From contig NC_052123.1 in assembly GCF_012273895.1 (NCBI RefSeq), positions 4,847,482-4,911,481 of the forward strand: 64,000 nt of DNA. Reading direction: 5' to 3'. The translations under genes were made by a program, and so were the position numbers. The stretch's first letter is position 1; each line of letters starts with the position of its first letter. This document shows positions 10,913 through 21,626 of this stretch, piece after piece. The DNA is from Zerene cesonia (taxonomy: Eukaryota > Arthropoda > Insecta > Lepidoptera > Pieridae). The notes beneath the pieces are model-generated. The model ran no database searches and was not told the DNA's origin. It was given only the letters and a program-made list of their open reading frames with translations.

Positions 10913-11124
10913 AAAAACATTTGAAAAAACAATGTGACACGATATACAAAAACTCAGATGAAATAAAAAAATAATAAAAAAATATATATTTTCACGAATT
11001 GGGATGTTTCGCGATACTCGTGCAGTAGAATCCTTTTTGAGATCGCAATTTTTACTAACATTAATTTATAATTCATTTACTAACATAAAATGATCTATGT
11101 TATTTAATTATTTCATACAAAAAA

Positions 11125-11308
11125 CGAAATCGCCTTGAAATTGTCAGAAGTAGACCAAATATAACCGGGACCACATGGGAGAAACTATCTTTCAAATAAA
11201 ATCATCATCGAAATCGGTTCACCCGGAACAAAGTAATAAAGTAAGATACGTATAAGAACAGTCGAATTAACAACCTCTTTTTTCAGTCGGTTGAAAAACC
11301 CTTTATGT
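11125..11308 (-). repeat. AT-rich dispersed repeat
   Basis: TTGAAATTGTCAGAAGTAGA, GGGACCACATGGGAGAAACT, AATCGGTTCACCCGGAACAA and a TTTTCAGTCGGTTGAAAA end. It resembles the copies at 9550-9665 and 10165-10295. Probably an old retroposon tail; orientation uncertain. Confidence 0.45.
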
Positions 11309-11513
11309 CACGAAAATACCCCCAAGTCATCAGATAGAGATATCTACAGATAAAATCTCTCTATAATGGACAAAGTTCCATACTTTCGAGTTTATCACTT
11401 GAGTAATAACTTTCGGTCGTAATTCCTCAAGAATATATAGTATTCGGGTGACTGTCCCTTTTTTAAGATCGACTTTTCCAATTTAATATTAAAGCATTAA
11501 AATCGCTGCATGG

Positions 11514-11683
11514 TTTAAAACAAAGTCGCTTTCTCTATGTGCCTATGAATGCTTAAATCTTTAAAACTACGCAACGGATTTTAGAATATCTTTTTATAGA
11601 GTGATTCAAGAGGAAGATTTATATGTATAATATCTATTAAACTAGTCCGAATTAAAGCGTGCGAAGCCGCGGGAAAATGTTAG
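11514..11683 (+). mobile_element. F-type Helitron-like copy
   Basis: Contains AAAACAAAGTCGCTTTCTCT, AAAACTACGCAACGGATTTT and GAGTGATTCAAGAGGAAGAT, closing with GCGAAGCCGCGGGAAAATGT and TAG. Confidence 0.65.
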
Positions 11684-11699
11684 TTTATGTTATATTTTC

Positions 11700-12329
11700 T
11701 TAACTCTCTTTAACTGCTATTTACGCATATACACGTATATAAAGGACTTTGTTAAACGAGGACCGCCGCCCTGCCACTGTGATATCGGCATCCGCCAAGG
11801 AATTTGATAAATTCTACCCCCAAGTGGATAAAATAGGGGATGAAAGTTAGTACCACAAAATTTTTTTTTGACCACGCGGCCAAAACTGCGGGCAATAGTT
11901 AATAAATCCTCACTACATAAATTATGAGAAGTGTGTTTGTTTTTCTTTTTAAAGCCGCAAGACAACAACATAATAATTTCATGGGCGTATTTTTGAAACT
12001 AAATTTATTTATATGTACAATTGATAACTAGATATATAGAAGATATCTTTTTCCCTCTGTTACATTGAATATTATTATTCCCAAATATACAATACAAGGA
12101 AAAACCAGAATCCAACAGTAAGACGAAATGGTTAAAAGAAAATCACGTATCTTCATTCCATTTTCTCAATATACATATTGATGTTTTCCATCTACTTATG
12201 TGACTTATAGACACAGGCATCGAATGAAATTGAAACCTATTTCTTACCTAAAATACTCGTATATTATAAAAAATTAGCAATGATTTAGAGGGAATTCATC
12301 TTTGGAATAACACAATTCTTTTCCTCACT
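11700..12329. other. AT-rich non-coding stretch
   Basis: An 84-codon minus-strand open frame (11717-11971) resembles no known protein. Nothing else is seen. Confidence 0.35.
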
Positions 12330-12481
12330 CTTCCCAGACCGTTCCTTCTTTCTAGTGGTCAATCCTTTTCTTATCCTTCACCTCAAAAGCGGGCAGCGTA
12401 TTCATAGATGCAATACCTATGCGAGTGCTCTTGGGCGATGGTGATCGCTCCCAGGCGAACCACTAGCTCAGTTGCCCAATA
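12330..12481 (+). mobile_element. H-family retroposon, 3' part
   Basis: TCCTTCTTTCTAGTGGTCAA, CAAAAGCGGGCAGCGTATTC and GGCGAACCACTAGCTCAGTT. The tail is decayed. Confidence 0.65.
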
Positions 12482-12923
12482 CATCAAATTAACACCATTT
12501 TAATACATTAGCATACTAACTGATAAGTATACACGTTCCATGTACCTTTATCATCATGACATTTTACTCAAATATCAGAAGGATTCTATAAAATACGTGA
12601 TAATAACAAAGAGTAATGGCGCAGTGCAGATTCTAATGCAAAACACATCCCTCGTTACAGAACCACGCCGTACGTTACTGAATGGTTAAATCAGTATTTC
12701 TTTACCCCTAATATATTCAGAGGTGGTTCGATATAAATCAACCTTCAGAATGGGACATCCATCTTTGACCTCTGAAACCGGGCTGAATTCTATTGGCGCG
12801 TTAGACGGCGCTATGTTATCTACGTTTGGGGTGTTTTAATTGATTCTTAGTGTGGGAAAACTGGTTGGTAACTTTTCATCCGACTTCGATATAGGTGGTT
12901 CTCAATTTGAATGTTTTTTGTGT

Positions 12924-13123
12924 CTTTTTTATATCATTCTCGGCAATGGAACTGGTGGTTCGATTGATGGTAAGCGCTACCACCACCTGTGAACATTTGG
13001 AGGTGCGTGACGTTCACCAAACTCCACAAATAGAAAGCAGAATTTTAATTGGAAAGCGATTAAGAAAGGATTAATTTGAGGAATAAAGGAAAGGACTGGG
13101 AAGGGTAAGGATGTGGGCGTGAT
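12924..13123 (-). mobile_element. G/H-family retroposon, 3' part
   Basis: A T-rich start, CTCGGCAATGGAACTGGTGG, GGTAAGCGCTACCACCACCT and GGAAAGGACTGGGAAGGGTA. On the minus strand it ends in the poly-A side. Confidence 0.7.
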
Positions 13124-14025
13124 ACGTCACGATCGGGTGAAACGAATTTGATGATTATTCGAATGCTGGTGCGTTTGGTCCCGTATACGTTTGGTTCTAA
13201 GAATTATAAGGTGGTATCTTTGTTTAAAATTTTTCTATGTGTAATTGATATTGAGATCTATACAAGGCTAGTGTGGCGACCGACATTTCAGCTAACGGTA
13301 CCATTGAGATTAATGGTTCTAACTTATCTTGGAAGTAAAGCATTTAACCGCCGTTCAAACTCAAACTCAAACGTTTATTTATTCAATGAAATTTCTTATA
13401 AAAACATTTTTGAATTGTCATACTCAGTTTTAACATTAACCACCGGTTCGAAAAGCAGTTAAGAGAAGAGCTAGTAAGAAACTCTGTTGTTGCAAGTTCC
13501 CAGAATGACAGAGGGTTTAGAATATGTTTTTATTGTTTATCATAAAATATTGTACAAATAATGATAAAATTAAATGTTGACACTCATAACAGATGATGTT
13601 TCTGATCCATTAATTAGAAATAAAAGTATAATTCATTAACAATATATATTTAAACATATATTGAAGGACAAACAAATTAATCTTATTAATACGATAAAAC
13701 TATAATGACCAATTAGGAAGATTAATTATTATATCAGCTGGTACCTAATAGAAAATATCAAAGATACTATCAAGGATTAGAAATAACCGGCCAAGTGCGA
13801 GACGAACTCGAGCACCGAGGGTTCCCTACAAACTTCTTTTTACTATATAATGTAACTAAACAATTATGTTTTAGTCGTCTGATTCTGAGTTAAAGAGAAC
13901 GGGGTAAAATCAGCACCATGAATTAAATTCACAAGGAAGTAGTGAAAATAATTCACATTAATAATTACTCTATCAAACGCGTTTTCACCGAGAAGTAAAA
14001 ATACAAAATACATATAAAATAAATT
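13124..14025. other. LINE tail and AT-rich non-coding sequence
   Basis: 13357-13500 is a minus-strand LINE-tail-like repeat (CAAACTCAAACGTTTATTTA, ACCGGTTCGAAAAGCAGTTA, AAGAAACTCTGTTGTTGC) like 3544-3610. The 104-codon frame at 13148-13462 runs into it and is not a gene. 13500-14025 shows nothing else. Confidence 0.45.
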
Positions 14026-14075
14026 TAATTTTTAGTTTTAGAGCATTGAAATGCTTTATAAAAATTTCTCATACA
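14026..14075 (+). repeat. M-family arm
   Basis: AATTTTTAGTTTTAGAGCAT then TGAAATGCTTTATAAAAATT, one arm of the M inverted-repeat element. Confidence 0.6.
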
Positions 14076-14457
14076 TATAAAATAGTCACGATTTTTCAGT
14101 ATTTGTCATTTAGAGAACACCCTGTACACAAATATTATTTATGTAAAAATATTATTTATATAAAAATATTATGTCCTAAGTTGAATCAGGCCGTATTTGA
14201 CGAGATACCAAATCGAAATTCTAAACGAGTATCCAATATTAAAGTACGTAAAATACCTGGCCAAATAACTCTGTGGACGTTTCAGGACTCGCTAAGGACG
14301 GGGAGAGGGCTAGGGTTGCCACTTGTAAGTTAGGGGTGATGTTTTGTTTTTAATTATTTTTCTCAAGTTAAGGACTTTAAGTTGCTGTTATCTAACACAT
14401 TTAAATTGAGGCTAATAATTACTATATTGCTATATAAACTGTCTAACACAAAAACAG

Positions 14458-14525
14458 TTTTCCAATTTTAATCGGTTGTTCCTAACATTAGCGTATACGA
14501 GCAAACAAAGTTTTCAGCTTTATGA
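14458..14525 (-). mobile_element. E-type Helitron-like fragment
   Basis: TTAATCGGTTGTTCCTAACA, TTAGCGTATACGAGCAAAC and AGTTTTCAGCTTTATGATAT match the inverse E copies. Confidence 0.45.
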
Positions 14526-14552
14526 TATTAAGTTTAGATAATAATTTCATTT

Positions 14553-14713
14553 TCTCTTCGCCCCGCTTTCGCCCGTAGTACACATATATTTCACTCAGTA
14601 AAGTTGCAGCTTTCGAATGGTGAAAGTATTTTTCAAATCGGTCCAGTGGTTTTTAAGTAAAATAACAAACATACAAAATTACAAAAGTTCCCTCTTTACG
14701 ATATTAGTGTACA
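14553..14713 (-). mobile_element. E-type Helitron-like copy
   Basis: TTCGCCCCGCTTTCGCCCGT, TTGCAGCTTTCGAATGGTGA and AAATCGGTCCAGTGGTTTTT, ending TTTACGATATTAGTGTA. Confidence 0.6.
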
Positions 14714-15276
14714 TAAACATGGACAGAATCGACGCCTTGGCTAGATTTATAAAAATAAATGCCTCTAGCAAACACAAATGAAGATTTACTACAAATTATG
14801 TAACATTTGCCGCACCCTGTATGAAACAGACGCTCTTAGAAAAAGAACGCTGGCAACCCTACGTCAAGGGGTCTTTATTTGACGTTGCCAGGTGAAATAA
14901 TGTTTCGACAAGAATTTCTATAAGGTTTAGAGACAGCAATATTGTTTTATATAAACCGGATATTTGCCCATTTATACGACGTTCCGAGTAATTACGAAAT
15001 TTGATTTGAGCGGGGCAAAGCTGGGGTAATTAATTAGTATTTGCAATGAATTTGGACAAATGTTGTTAATTTATTACAAAATTGTAATGGCACACCGAAT
15101 TTCGGTATATTTCTTTTGTTAATTGCTTGGTTTCTGTTCTGCTGGATCGATTAACAGTTAATTAAAGATGAATTCGCGGTTTGTTTTGTTTCCACGTTGA
15201 ATTTTAATTGAAATAGTACATTATATGTTAAATTCATTAGCTTCTTTATTTTCATACCTTTGTTGATACATCTAGA
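14714..15276. other. Non-coding stretch with a short inverted repeat
   Basis: TGGCAACCCTACGTCAA at about 14850-14866 pairs partly with TTGACGTTGCCA about 11 bases on, an old inverted-repeat terminus or hairpin. The rest shows nothing. Confidence 0.4.
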
Positions 15277-15401
15277 CTTTTTTTTTGATTTGCTACGGTT
15301 AGGCTACAGGTTCGAATCCTGCCTCGTGATCAATTTTTTTCTATTCTTTCAAAATTTCTCATTTATAAAGCATTTCAATGCTATAAAACTAAAAATTAAA
15401 C
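15277..15401 (+). mobile_element. M-family element with tRNA T-arm-like segment
   Basis: CAGGTTCGAATCCTGCCTCG, with TGATCA following, reads as a tRNA T-stem/loop plus acceptor 3' side. Then come TTTTTTTCTATTCTTTCAAA and CATTTCAATGCTATAAAACT. The left arm is missing. A tRNA gene is rejected because the D and anticodon arms are absent. Confidence 0.65.
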
Positions 15402-15402
15402 A

Positions 15403-15550
15403 TCTAGACTAGTTATACGAAGAGTTTGCTTGTTTGAACGCGCTTATATCAGGATGTATTGGACCGTTTTCAAAAATCCTTTCACCGATGGATATATACG
15501 TGATCTCTGGTTATATGTGTACAACGGGCGGAGTCGGAGCGGACAGTTAG
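15403..15550 (+). mobile_element. E-type Helitron-like copy
   Basis: Starts TCTAGACTAGTTATACGAAG right next to the M element, carries TTGTTTGAACGCGCTTATAT and ends GGAGCGGACAGTTAG. Confidence 0.6.
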
Positions 15551-15993
15551 TTCAGTACAAATCTTATAATTGAAAATATGTTACTAAGTCAGCAGTTCTC
15601 TTTCAGTTTGAATATCATAAATAAAAATATTAATAATAAACTAAACATTCAATAATTAATACTAAAACGAGGCTTTGTACATAATTTCTTTATCACACAA
15701 ATAGTCTACTAGATAGATATATCTTACCTATTCTTTAGCCTTCCAATTTATAATAGAAACATAGTAATTTGATTGTAACTGCAATGTCTCAAAAAAACAT
15801 ATCTAGACATATCACAATTATCGTCTCCATAAAATATACACTGACAATCGACATAATTCTGTAATGACTCGAGGTCGCCACATGAAGTTATTGTAGTATT
15901 ATTTGTTTTATGGTTACGTCAGGCGCTAGTGGTTTTTACAGCAGTGTATTTAATAAATGAATGCATTTTTATTCTATACTTATATTAAAATAA
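15551..15993. other. AT-rich non-coding stretch
   Basis: I see nothing beyond AT-rich sequence. Confidence 0.35.
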
Positions 15994-16212
15994 CAAGTGC
16001 GCCCCGCGGTTTCACACGAGCAAGTCCGTATCCCGTATGAATATCGGGATAAAAAGTTGTCTATATCTTATTCCAATTGTCCAGCTGTCTATGTACCAAA
16101 TTTAATTGCATTCGGTTCGGTAGTTTTTGCGTGAAAGAGCAACAAACACACACACATCCTTACAAACTTTCGCATTTATAATATTAGTAGGATAGTAGGA
16201 TAGGATAGGATA
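15994..16212 (-). mobile_element. Lep1-type Helitron, copy A4, with TAGGA repeats
   Basis: Inverse copy whose 3' end has changed (ACAAGTGCGCCCCGCGGTTT). At the 5' side the AGTAGGA end is followed by tandem TAGGA units to 16212. Confidence 0.8.
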
Positions 16213-16632
16213 AATACTATAATAATAAAAGCTAAATGATGCTGACGAAACAACAACGTGATGTTTTCTTCGCAATTATTTCCTTATACCGTTACACGTA
16301 GGCTTTTCAAATTAGTCTCTAAATATAGGTCGTCTAGCAATAATTGGCATCCTCATTATGAATCTTACATCCACGTTGAAGCATCCAATTGCGATTTAAT
16401 AACAAACTCGGATGGTACTGAAGAAATATTTTTATTGTAAATAGCTTCAAGATTACAGAACTTGAGAATTGAATTCCTTTTGCTGAAGCATCTGCATTGT
16501 TTTTTTTATAATAACGGTAATGCGTTTGAAATACAAGTATATACCGTGGTTTTGCTTGCGTAGGATGTATAGCCAATAAGGTAGAACTGAAAACATTGAT
16601 TGTAAGTTTATTAGTTCAGTTTTTTAAAGAAC
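16213..16632. other. Unique stretch with overlapping short open frames
   Basis: Frames of 60 codons (plus, 16258-16440) and 80 codons (minus, 16334-16576) overlap here. Neither has a recognisable domain, and no gene is called. Confidence 0.3.
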
Positions 16633-16984
16633 ATTTTTTTTTTTTTTTTTATGTTACAGTCGGCAATGGAGCTGGTGGGACGCCTGATGGTAAGCGCTAC
16701 CACCGCCCATGAACATTTGGAGAGGCATAAGGTCCATTGCAGACCTTACGCCTCTACAAATGGATTGCCGACTTTTTGGGAAGGGATTAAGAAAGGATTG
16801 GCGATATGAATAAAGGAAAGGACTGGGAAGGGTAAGGAAAAGGATATGGGCCTCCGGCTCCCCCACTCACCGAACGAAACACAGCAGAATGCTATTTCAC
16901 GCCGGTCTTCTGTGGGGGTGTGGTACTTCCCCGGTGCGAGCTGGCCCAATTCGTGCCGAAGCATGCTCGACTACCACATACAAC
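16633..16984 (-). mobile_element. G-family SINE-like retroposon, near full length
   Basis: On the minus strand: 5' GCATGCTTCGGCACGAATTG, GCACCGGGGAAGTACCACAC, GTTCGGTGAGTGGGGGAGCC, an internal hairpin (arms at about 16708-16728 and 16735-16755), then GGCGTCCCACCAGCTCCATT and a poly-A tail (T run from 16636). About 350 bp. Open frames on both strands are by-products of its higher GC content. Confidence 0.8.
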
Positions 16985-17150
16985 GTATGTATTCTTTTCC
17001 TTATCTTTCCCAGTTTTATCCTTCGCGTCATTCCTTATTTTTCCCATACATTTTGAAGTCGGTAATCTATTTGCAGAGGCATAAGGCGTGGCGTTCATGT
17101 GTGGGAATAGCTCTTACCATCAGACGACCCACCAGCTCCATCGCCAATGA
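16985..17150 (+). mobile_element. G-family retroposon, degraded, head-to-head with its neighbour
   Basis: CAGTTTTATCCTTCGCGTCA, ATTTGCAGAGGCATAAGGCG and CCACCAGCTCCATCGCCAAT follow the order of the G family on the plus strand. Confidence 0.6.
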
Positions 17151-17251
17151 TATTAAAAGAGACGCACACTCTCGCATTTGTAGTAATAGCCTATCCACAC
17201 AATTGCGTCTGCAAAAGCAACTCATAGCTACTGCGTAAATGTTAGTCAAAG

Positions 17252-17545
17252 AGTGATGTTATATAACCTATAGTCGTTTTCGATAAATGTACTATCCAAC
17301 ACAATACATTTTATTAACATATAACTAAACTGCCTTTAAATTGTAAAAATTCAAACAGTCAATATAACAAAATTATTAAATTCCGTTCACCAAGACGAAA
17401 GCAGTAACGTCACAAACACAAAAAAACAATCAAATAGAACCTCACCCATTTTTTAAGTCGTTTGTAAAAAAAATATCAATTCGAACCAGCAGTTTCCGAG
17501 ATTAGCGCGTACATACAAACTCCTCAGTTTATTATTAGTATAAAC
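17252..17545 (-). mobile_element. E-type Helitron-like copy split by another repeat
   Basis: 17252-17310 (ATGTTATATAACCTATAGTC, ACTATCCAACAC) and 17466-17545 (CAGCAGTTTCCGAGATTAGC, TCAGTTTATTATTAGTATA) are parts of one inverse E copy. The AT-rich dispersed repeat (TTTAAATTGTAAAAATTCAA ... TTTTTTAAGTCGTTTG) lies between them. Confidence 0.5.
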
Positions 17546-17792
17546 AGTTACCATACTATGGAGTCACAAGTGAAATGGGATATGAAAACTTTATCTACAT
17601 TAATATCAGAGTTAAATATACATCAGCACGAGCTTACGACATAAACTTTACGGTAGTCTAAGCTACATCCAGCCCCACAACCTTAGAGAACTGTAACGAA
17701 GAGCAATTAAACAAATCTATGACAATAAGACAGACATGTCAACTTTCGTTGATCATACATTTAATATTTTAGAATTATATATATGCGTTAAG

Positions 17793-17980
17793 TAGATGGT
17801 GTACACATAAACCTTGCTCTTGAATCGCTCTATCTATTAAGAAAACCCCATCAAAATCAGTTGCGTAGTTTTAAAGATATAAGCATACATAGGGAAAGAA
17901 AATAATATAGGGAAAGAGAAAGCACCTTCGTTTTATACTATGCAGTGATACAACGAACGGAGCCGGGGCGGTTCGCTAGT
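17793..17980 (-). mobile_element. F-type Helitron-like copy plus a Helitron 3' end
   Basis: Inverse F core (ACACATAAACCTTGCTCTTG, AGTTGCGTAGTTTTAAAGAT, TTTTATACTATGCAGTGA) to 17948. A plus-strand 3' end CGGAGCCGGGGCGGTTCGCT closing in AG follows to 17979. Confidence 0.6.
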
Positions 17981-18053
17981 GACAGATAAAACAATACACA
18001 AGCAATAAGCGGAACATAATTGAAACGTCAAACAATGAAATGAATATTAAATA

Positions 18054-18337
18054 GCATTCTGCTGTGTTTCGTTCGGTGAGTGGGGGAGCCGGAGGCCCAT
18101 ATCCTTTTCCTTCCCCTTCCCAGTCATTTCCTTTATTCCTCTCGCAAATCCTTTCTTAATCCCTTCCCAATTTAAAGTCGGCAATCCATTTGTAGAGGCG
18201 TAAGGTCTGTAATCGACTTTACGCCTCTACAAATGTTCATGGGCGGTGGTAGCGCTTACCATCAGGCGTCCCACCAGCTCCATTGCCGACTGTGACATAA
18301 AAAAAAAAAAAATAAAAAAATGAAAAAAAAAAAAAAG
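18054..18337 (+). mobile_element. G-family retroposon, 5'-truncated, with poly-A tail
   Basis: Runs from AGCATTCTGCTGTGTTTCGT to GACTGTGACATAAAAAAAAA, with an A-rich tail to 18337. It holds the clearest internal hairpin: CATTTGTAGAGGCGTAAGG (18187-18205) pairs at 18 of 19 positions with CTTTACGCCTCTACAAATG (18217-18235). Confidence 0.8.
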
Positions 18338-18540
18338 ACTAAAAAGGCTCGTATGATATTACAGCAGACAGCTATGACTAAGGGTGGATACCTCCGTACA
18401 TTCGAAAATTTCAAATTGCAACAATAATTCATTGGGAGGAATTAATTCTTGTGTTAAGGGGAAAGAAAGTTTAACGCGAACGTTGTGTGACGGTATTTGA
18501 GTGGTTAAATTGCTTTTTAATTTTCATCTATTTTATAAAT

Positions 18541-18700
18541 GACTAGCAGTCCGCCCCGGGTTCACCCGTGGTATGGTTTCTCTGCAGAATAGGCTTCCTT
18601 GTGCCTTAACAAAACGTTAAATTAGTCGAATTAGTCGTTGCTGAGCCGTTCACGAGTCTTACGTTAGTCGACATTTGGCGACTGATTTTTTTTAAGTGAG
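18541..18700 (-). mobile_element. Helitron-like copy, minor type
   Basis: CTAGCAGTCCGCCCCGGGTT then GAGCCGTTCACGAGTCTTAC. The same layout recurs at 45590-45735. Confidence 0.5.
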
Positions 18701-19762
18701 ATAATATGTGCATTATATATTTATGTAAGTATACAAAAATACTTTCTGACTTTACCTATTTGAAGTAATTGATAATAATTAATTTGCATTTTAACGGCTA
18801 ATATTTTAAAATCACTTGTACTTTCTGAATTAAGAATCTGAATTCAGAGAGACATTTCGGCTGTGTAGAGCCGCCCTTAGGGTAACAACATGGGAGAATT
18901 CAAGACGCGATGTGTAAATCTAATGAAACCGGGTGCTTCGCTTTATTGCTGTAGATTCATAGGGATTTTTTTATCTACCTACATATGTAAGATTTTTATT
19001 TGTAAATTCACACGTGGCTCTGCTACGTAATAGACTGGGGTGAAGGTATTCTTTGATTTAATGCTGTGAATGGCCGAGTTATGTGCTAGCTATCTCATTT
19101 TATTCAAAAGAAAAGAGATAGATGGGTGAATATAGATTTGATGTGATAGACATGCCATTTATTCAAATAACAACCCGTTTGCTACAAAAATTAAGATTGT
19201 TTTCTTTCCAATATTTTATTGAATTGTATACGAACTGTATTTTTAAATGTTAGCATAAGTGCAATTTTTGTTATTTTTCTTATTTGTATCATTTTTCCTA
19301 CTAGTAGTGCCATCAGCGAGGGAGGCTAGTGATCTGTACTACAGGTCTTCTTACGACCTATTTCAGACACTAGTCCTTCACAGCGTTAATTTAAAAAATT
19401 TACTCGGTAGTTTAATGATTGTGAAGGCAAATAAATAATTTTTTATTTATTTATTTAATATTAAATTATGTCTATTTAATAACCTATACGTTTAATAAAC
19501 AAACAAACATAACGCTCGACTTTCAAAGTATAAAAACCATTACGGGAATAATTACCAAAGATACGACCATCTATCTAATTCAACTTTGCGAGATAAATTC
19601 AACTTTCCAAATATATCTAAAGACTTCAATAGTCGAGTTAATTTGGCTCTGGAAAAGTTTCTGGTGCCAGCGTATCCAATTACGGAATTCTTTAGTCTAC
19701 CAACGTGTAGTGTTGGGAAATTCGGTTTAAGTTGCCCCCGAATTCCTCTTTATTGAGAACTT
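18701..19762. other. Non-coding stretch with a LINE-like tail
   Basis: 19300-19460 (AGGGAGGCTAGTGATCTGTA ... GTGAAGGCAAATAAATAATT, then TTTA repeats) looks like a plus-strand LINE 3' tail. No coding remnant was found. The rest is AT-rich. Confidence 0.4.
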
Positions 19763-19940
19763 GCTATGCCCGCGGCTTCGCACGCGTTAAATTTGAAAGT
19801 TTAATAGATAAACACATAAACCTTCCTCTTGAACCACTCTATTAAAAAACCCCATCAAAACTAGTTGCGTTGTTTTAAAGATTTAAGCATACATAGGGAT
19901 ATAGGGACAGAGAAAGCGACTGTTTTATACTATGTAGTGA
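19763..19940 (-). mobile_element. F-type Helitron-like copy
   Basis: GCTATGCCCGCGGCTTCGCA to TTTTATACTATGTAGTGA, close to full length. Confidence 0.7.
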
Positions 19941-20351
19941 AACGTCTATGGGTTAATTGATCTTTCAAGTATGGCTGATGCATTTCGTTATATTAAATAT
20001 ATGGATAATGGAAGCAATTCACGTGGTTTTTGAACTATATTGTAATCATATTTGAAATTCAATGTAACATGTACAATTAGTTTTGTATATTATTTTAAAG
20101 TGTTACGTGTGAGAATCATAGCAATGCGGAATAAAATATCTAATTTATGAGTTTTATTTAGTACATAAGATTGACTTAGAATACAAAGAATCGTTTTAAT
20201 ATAAAAATTAAAGACTAAACTAAAATAATATGCAGAATAAAAAGATCCTGGTATTAAATTCTTTAAAAATAGTAAATTCTTATAAATGCATATGAAAAGT
20301 ACTTAAATTGACAATTGCTTTAACTCTGAAATCGTTTCAGAGTATATAAGT
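19941..20351. other. AT-rich non-coding stretch
   Basis: No features are seen before the C-like repeat next to the gap. Confidence 0.35.
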
Positions 20352-20438
20352 ATCTATATATAAAATGTTGAATGTTTGTCTGAATGTCATTGATGAACTC
20401 AAAATCTACTAGAACGATTATTATGAAAATTGGTATAT
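20352..20438 (+). mobile_element. Helitron-like 5' end running into the gap
   Basis: TCTATATATAAAATGTTGAA and AACTCAAAATCTACTAGAAC resemble the start of C-type elements; the copy is cut by the N run. Confidence 0.45.
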
Positions 20439-21438
20439 NNNNNNNNNNNNNNNNNNNNNNNNNNNNNNNNNNNNNNNNNNNNNNNNNNNNNNNNNNNNNN
20501 NNNNNNNNNNNNNNNNNNNNNNNNNNNNNNNNNNNNNNNNNNNNNNNNNNNNNNNNNNNNNNNNNNNNNNNNNNNNNNNNNNNNNNNNNNNNNNNNNNNN
20601 NNNNNNNNNNNNNNNNNNNNNNNNNNNNNNNNNNNNNNNNNNNNNNNNNNNNNNNNNNNNNNNNNNNNNNNNNNNNNNNNNNNNNNNNNNNNNNNNNNNN
20701 NNNNNNNNNNNNNNNNNNNNNNNNNNNNNNNNNNNNNNNNNNNNNNNNNNNNNNNNNNNNNNNNNNNNNNNNNNNNNNNNNNNNNNNNNNNNNNNNNNNN
20801 NNNNNNNNNNNNNNNNNNNNNNNNNNNNNNNNNNNNNNNNNNNNNNNNNNNNNNNNNNNNNNNNNNNNNNNNNNNNNNNNNNNNNNNNNNNNNNNNNNNN
20901 NNNNNNNNNNNNNNNNNNNNNNNNNNNNNNNNNNNNNNNNNNNNNNNNNNNNNNNNNNNNNNNNNNNNNNNNNNNNNNNNNNNNNNNNNNNNNNNNNNNN
21001 NNNNNNNNNNNNNNNNNNNNNNNNNNNNNNNNNNNNNNNNNNNNNNNNNNNNNNNNNNNNNNNNNNNNNNNNNNNNNNNNNNNNNNNNNNNNNNNNNNNN
21101 NNNNNNNNNNNNNNNNNNNNNNNNNNNNNNNNNNNNNNNNNNNNNNNNNNNNNNNNNNNNNNNNNNNNNNNNNNNNNNNNNNNNNNNNNNNNNNNNNNNN
21201 NNNNNNNNNNNNNNNNNNNNNNNNNNNNNNNNNNNNNNNNNNNNNNNNNNNNNNNNNNNNNNNNNNNNNNNNNNNNNNNNNNNNNNNNNNNNNNNNNNNN
21301 NNNNNNNNNNNNNNNNNNNNNNNNNNNNNNNNNNNNNNNNNNNNNNNNNNNNNNNNNNNNNNNNNNNNNNNNNNNNNNNNNNNNNNNNNNNNNNNNNNNN
21401 NNNNNNNNNNNNNNNNNNNNNNNNNNNNNNNNNNNNNN
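20439..21438. other. Assembly gap of 1000 N
   Basis: Exactly 1000 undetermined bases, a conventional placeholder size, so the true length is unknown. Open frames drawn across it are meaningless. Confidence 0.99.
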
Positions 21439-21559
21439 GATTCGAAATTCAAATGTAATATTTTTTTATAATTAAGTGTAACAGTATTTATGGCCAGACT
21501 AAGTATAATATGTATTTTTCCATTGAGAAGTTTTGTTTGCTCACTGATGCCACTCGCCA

Positions 21560-21626
21560 CCAGGTGGCGGCCTCTTAGATTTACTTTAGTTGTTGGCGTA
21601 GCAAACGCCGGATACCTACAGCTAGT
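21560..21626 (+). mobile_element. Helitron-like 3' end after the gap
   Basis: TTGGCGTAGCAAACGCCGGA forms a short stem just before ACCTACAGCTAGT. It may be the other end of the element entering the gap at 20352; a second small stem (GCCACCAGGTGGC) lies at about 21555-21567. Confidence 0.5.

Noticed and set aside
13148..13462. 104-codon plus-strand frame
   Set aside because: It reads antisense into a LINE 3' tail.
15296..15325. Possible tRNA gene
   Set aside because: Only the T arm and acceptor 3' side are tRNA-like; D and anticodon arms are missing and the segment recurs inside M elements.
16846..17238. 130-codon plus-strand frame
   Set aside because: It runs antisense through one G retroposon and into another; no domain.
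20384..21560. Long open frames (342-379 codons) on both strands
   Set aside because: They consist almost entirely of undetermined bases in the assembly gap.
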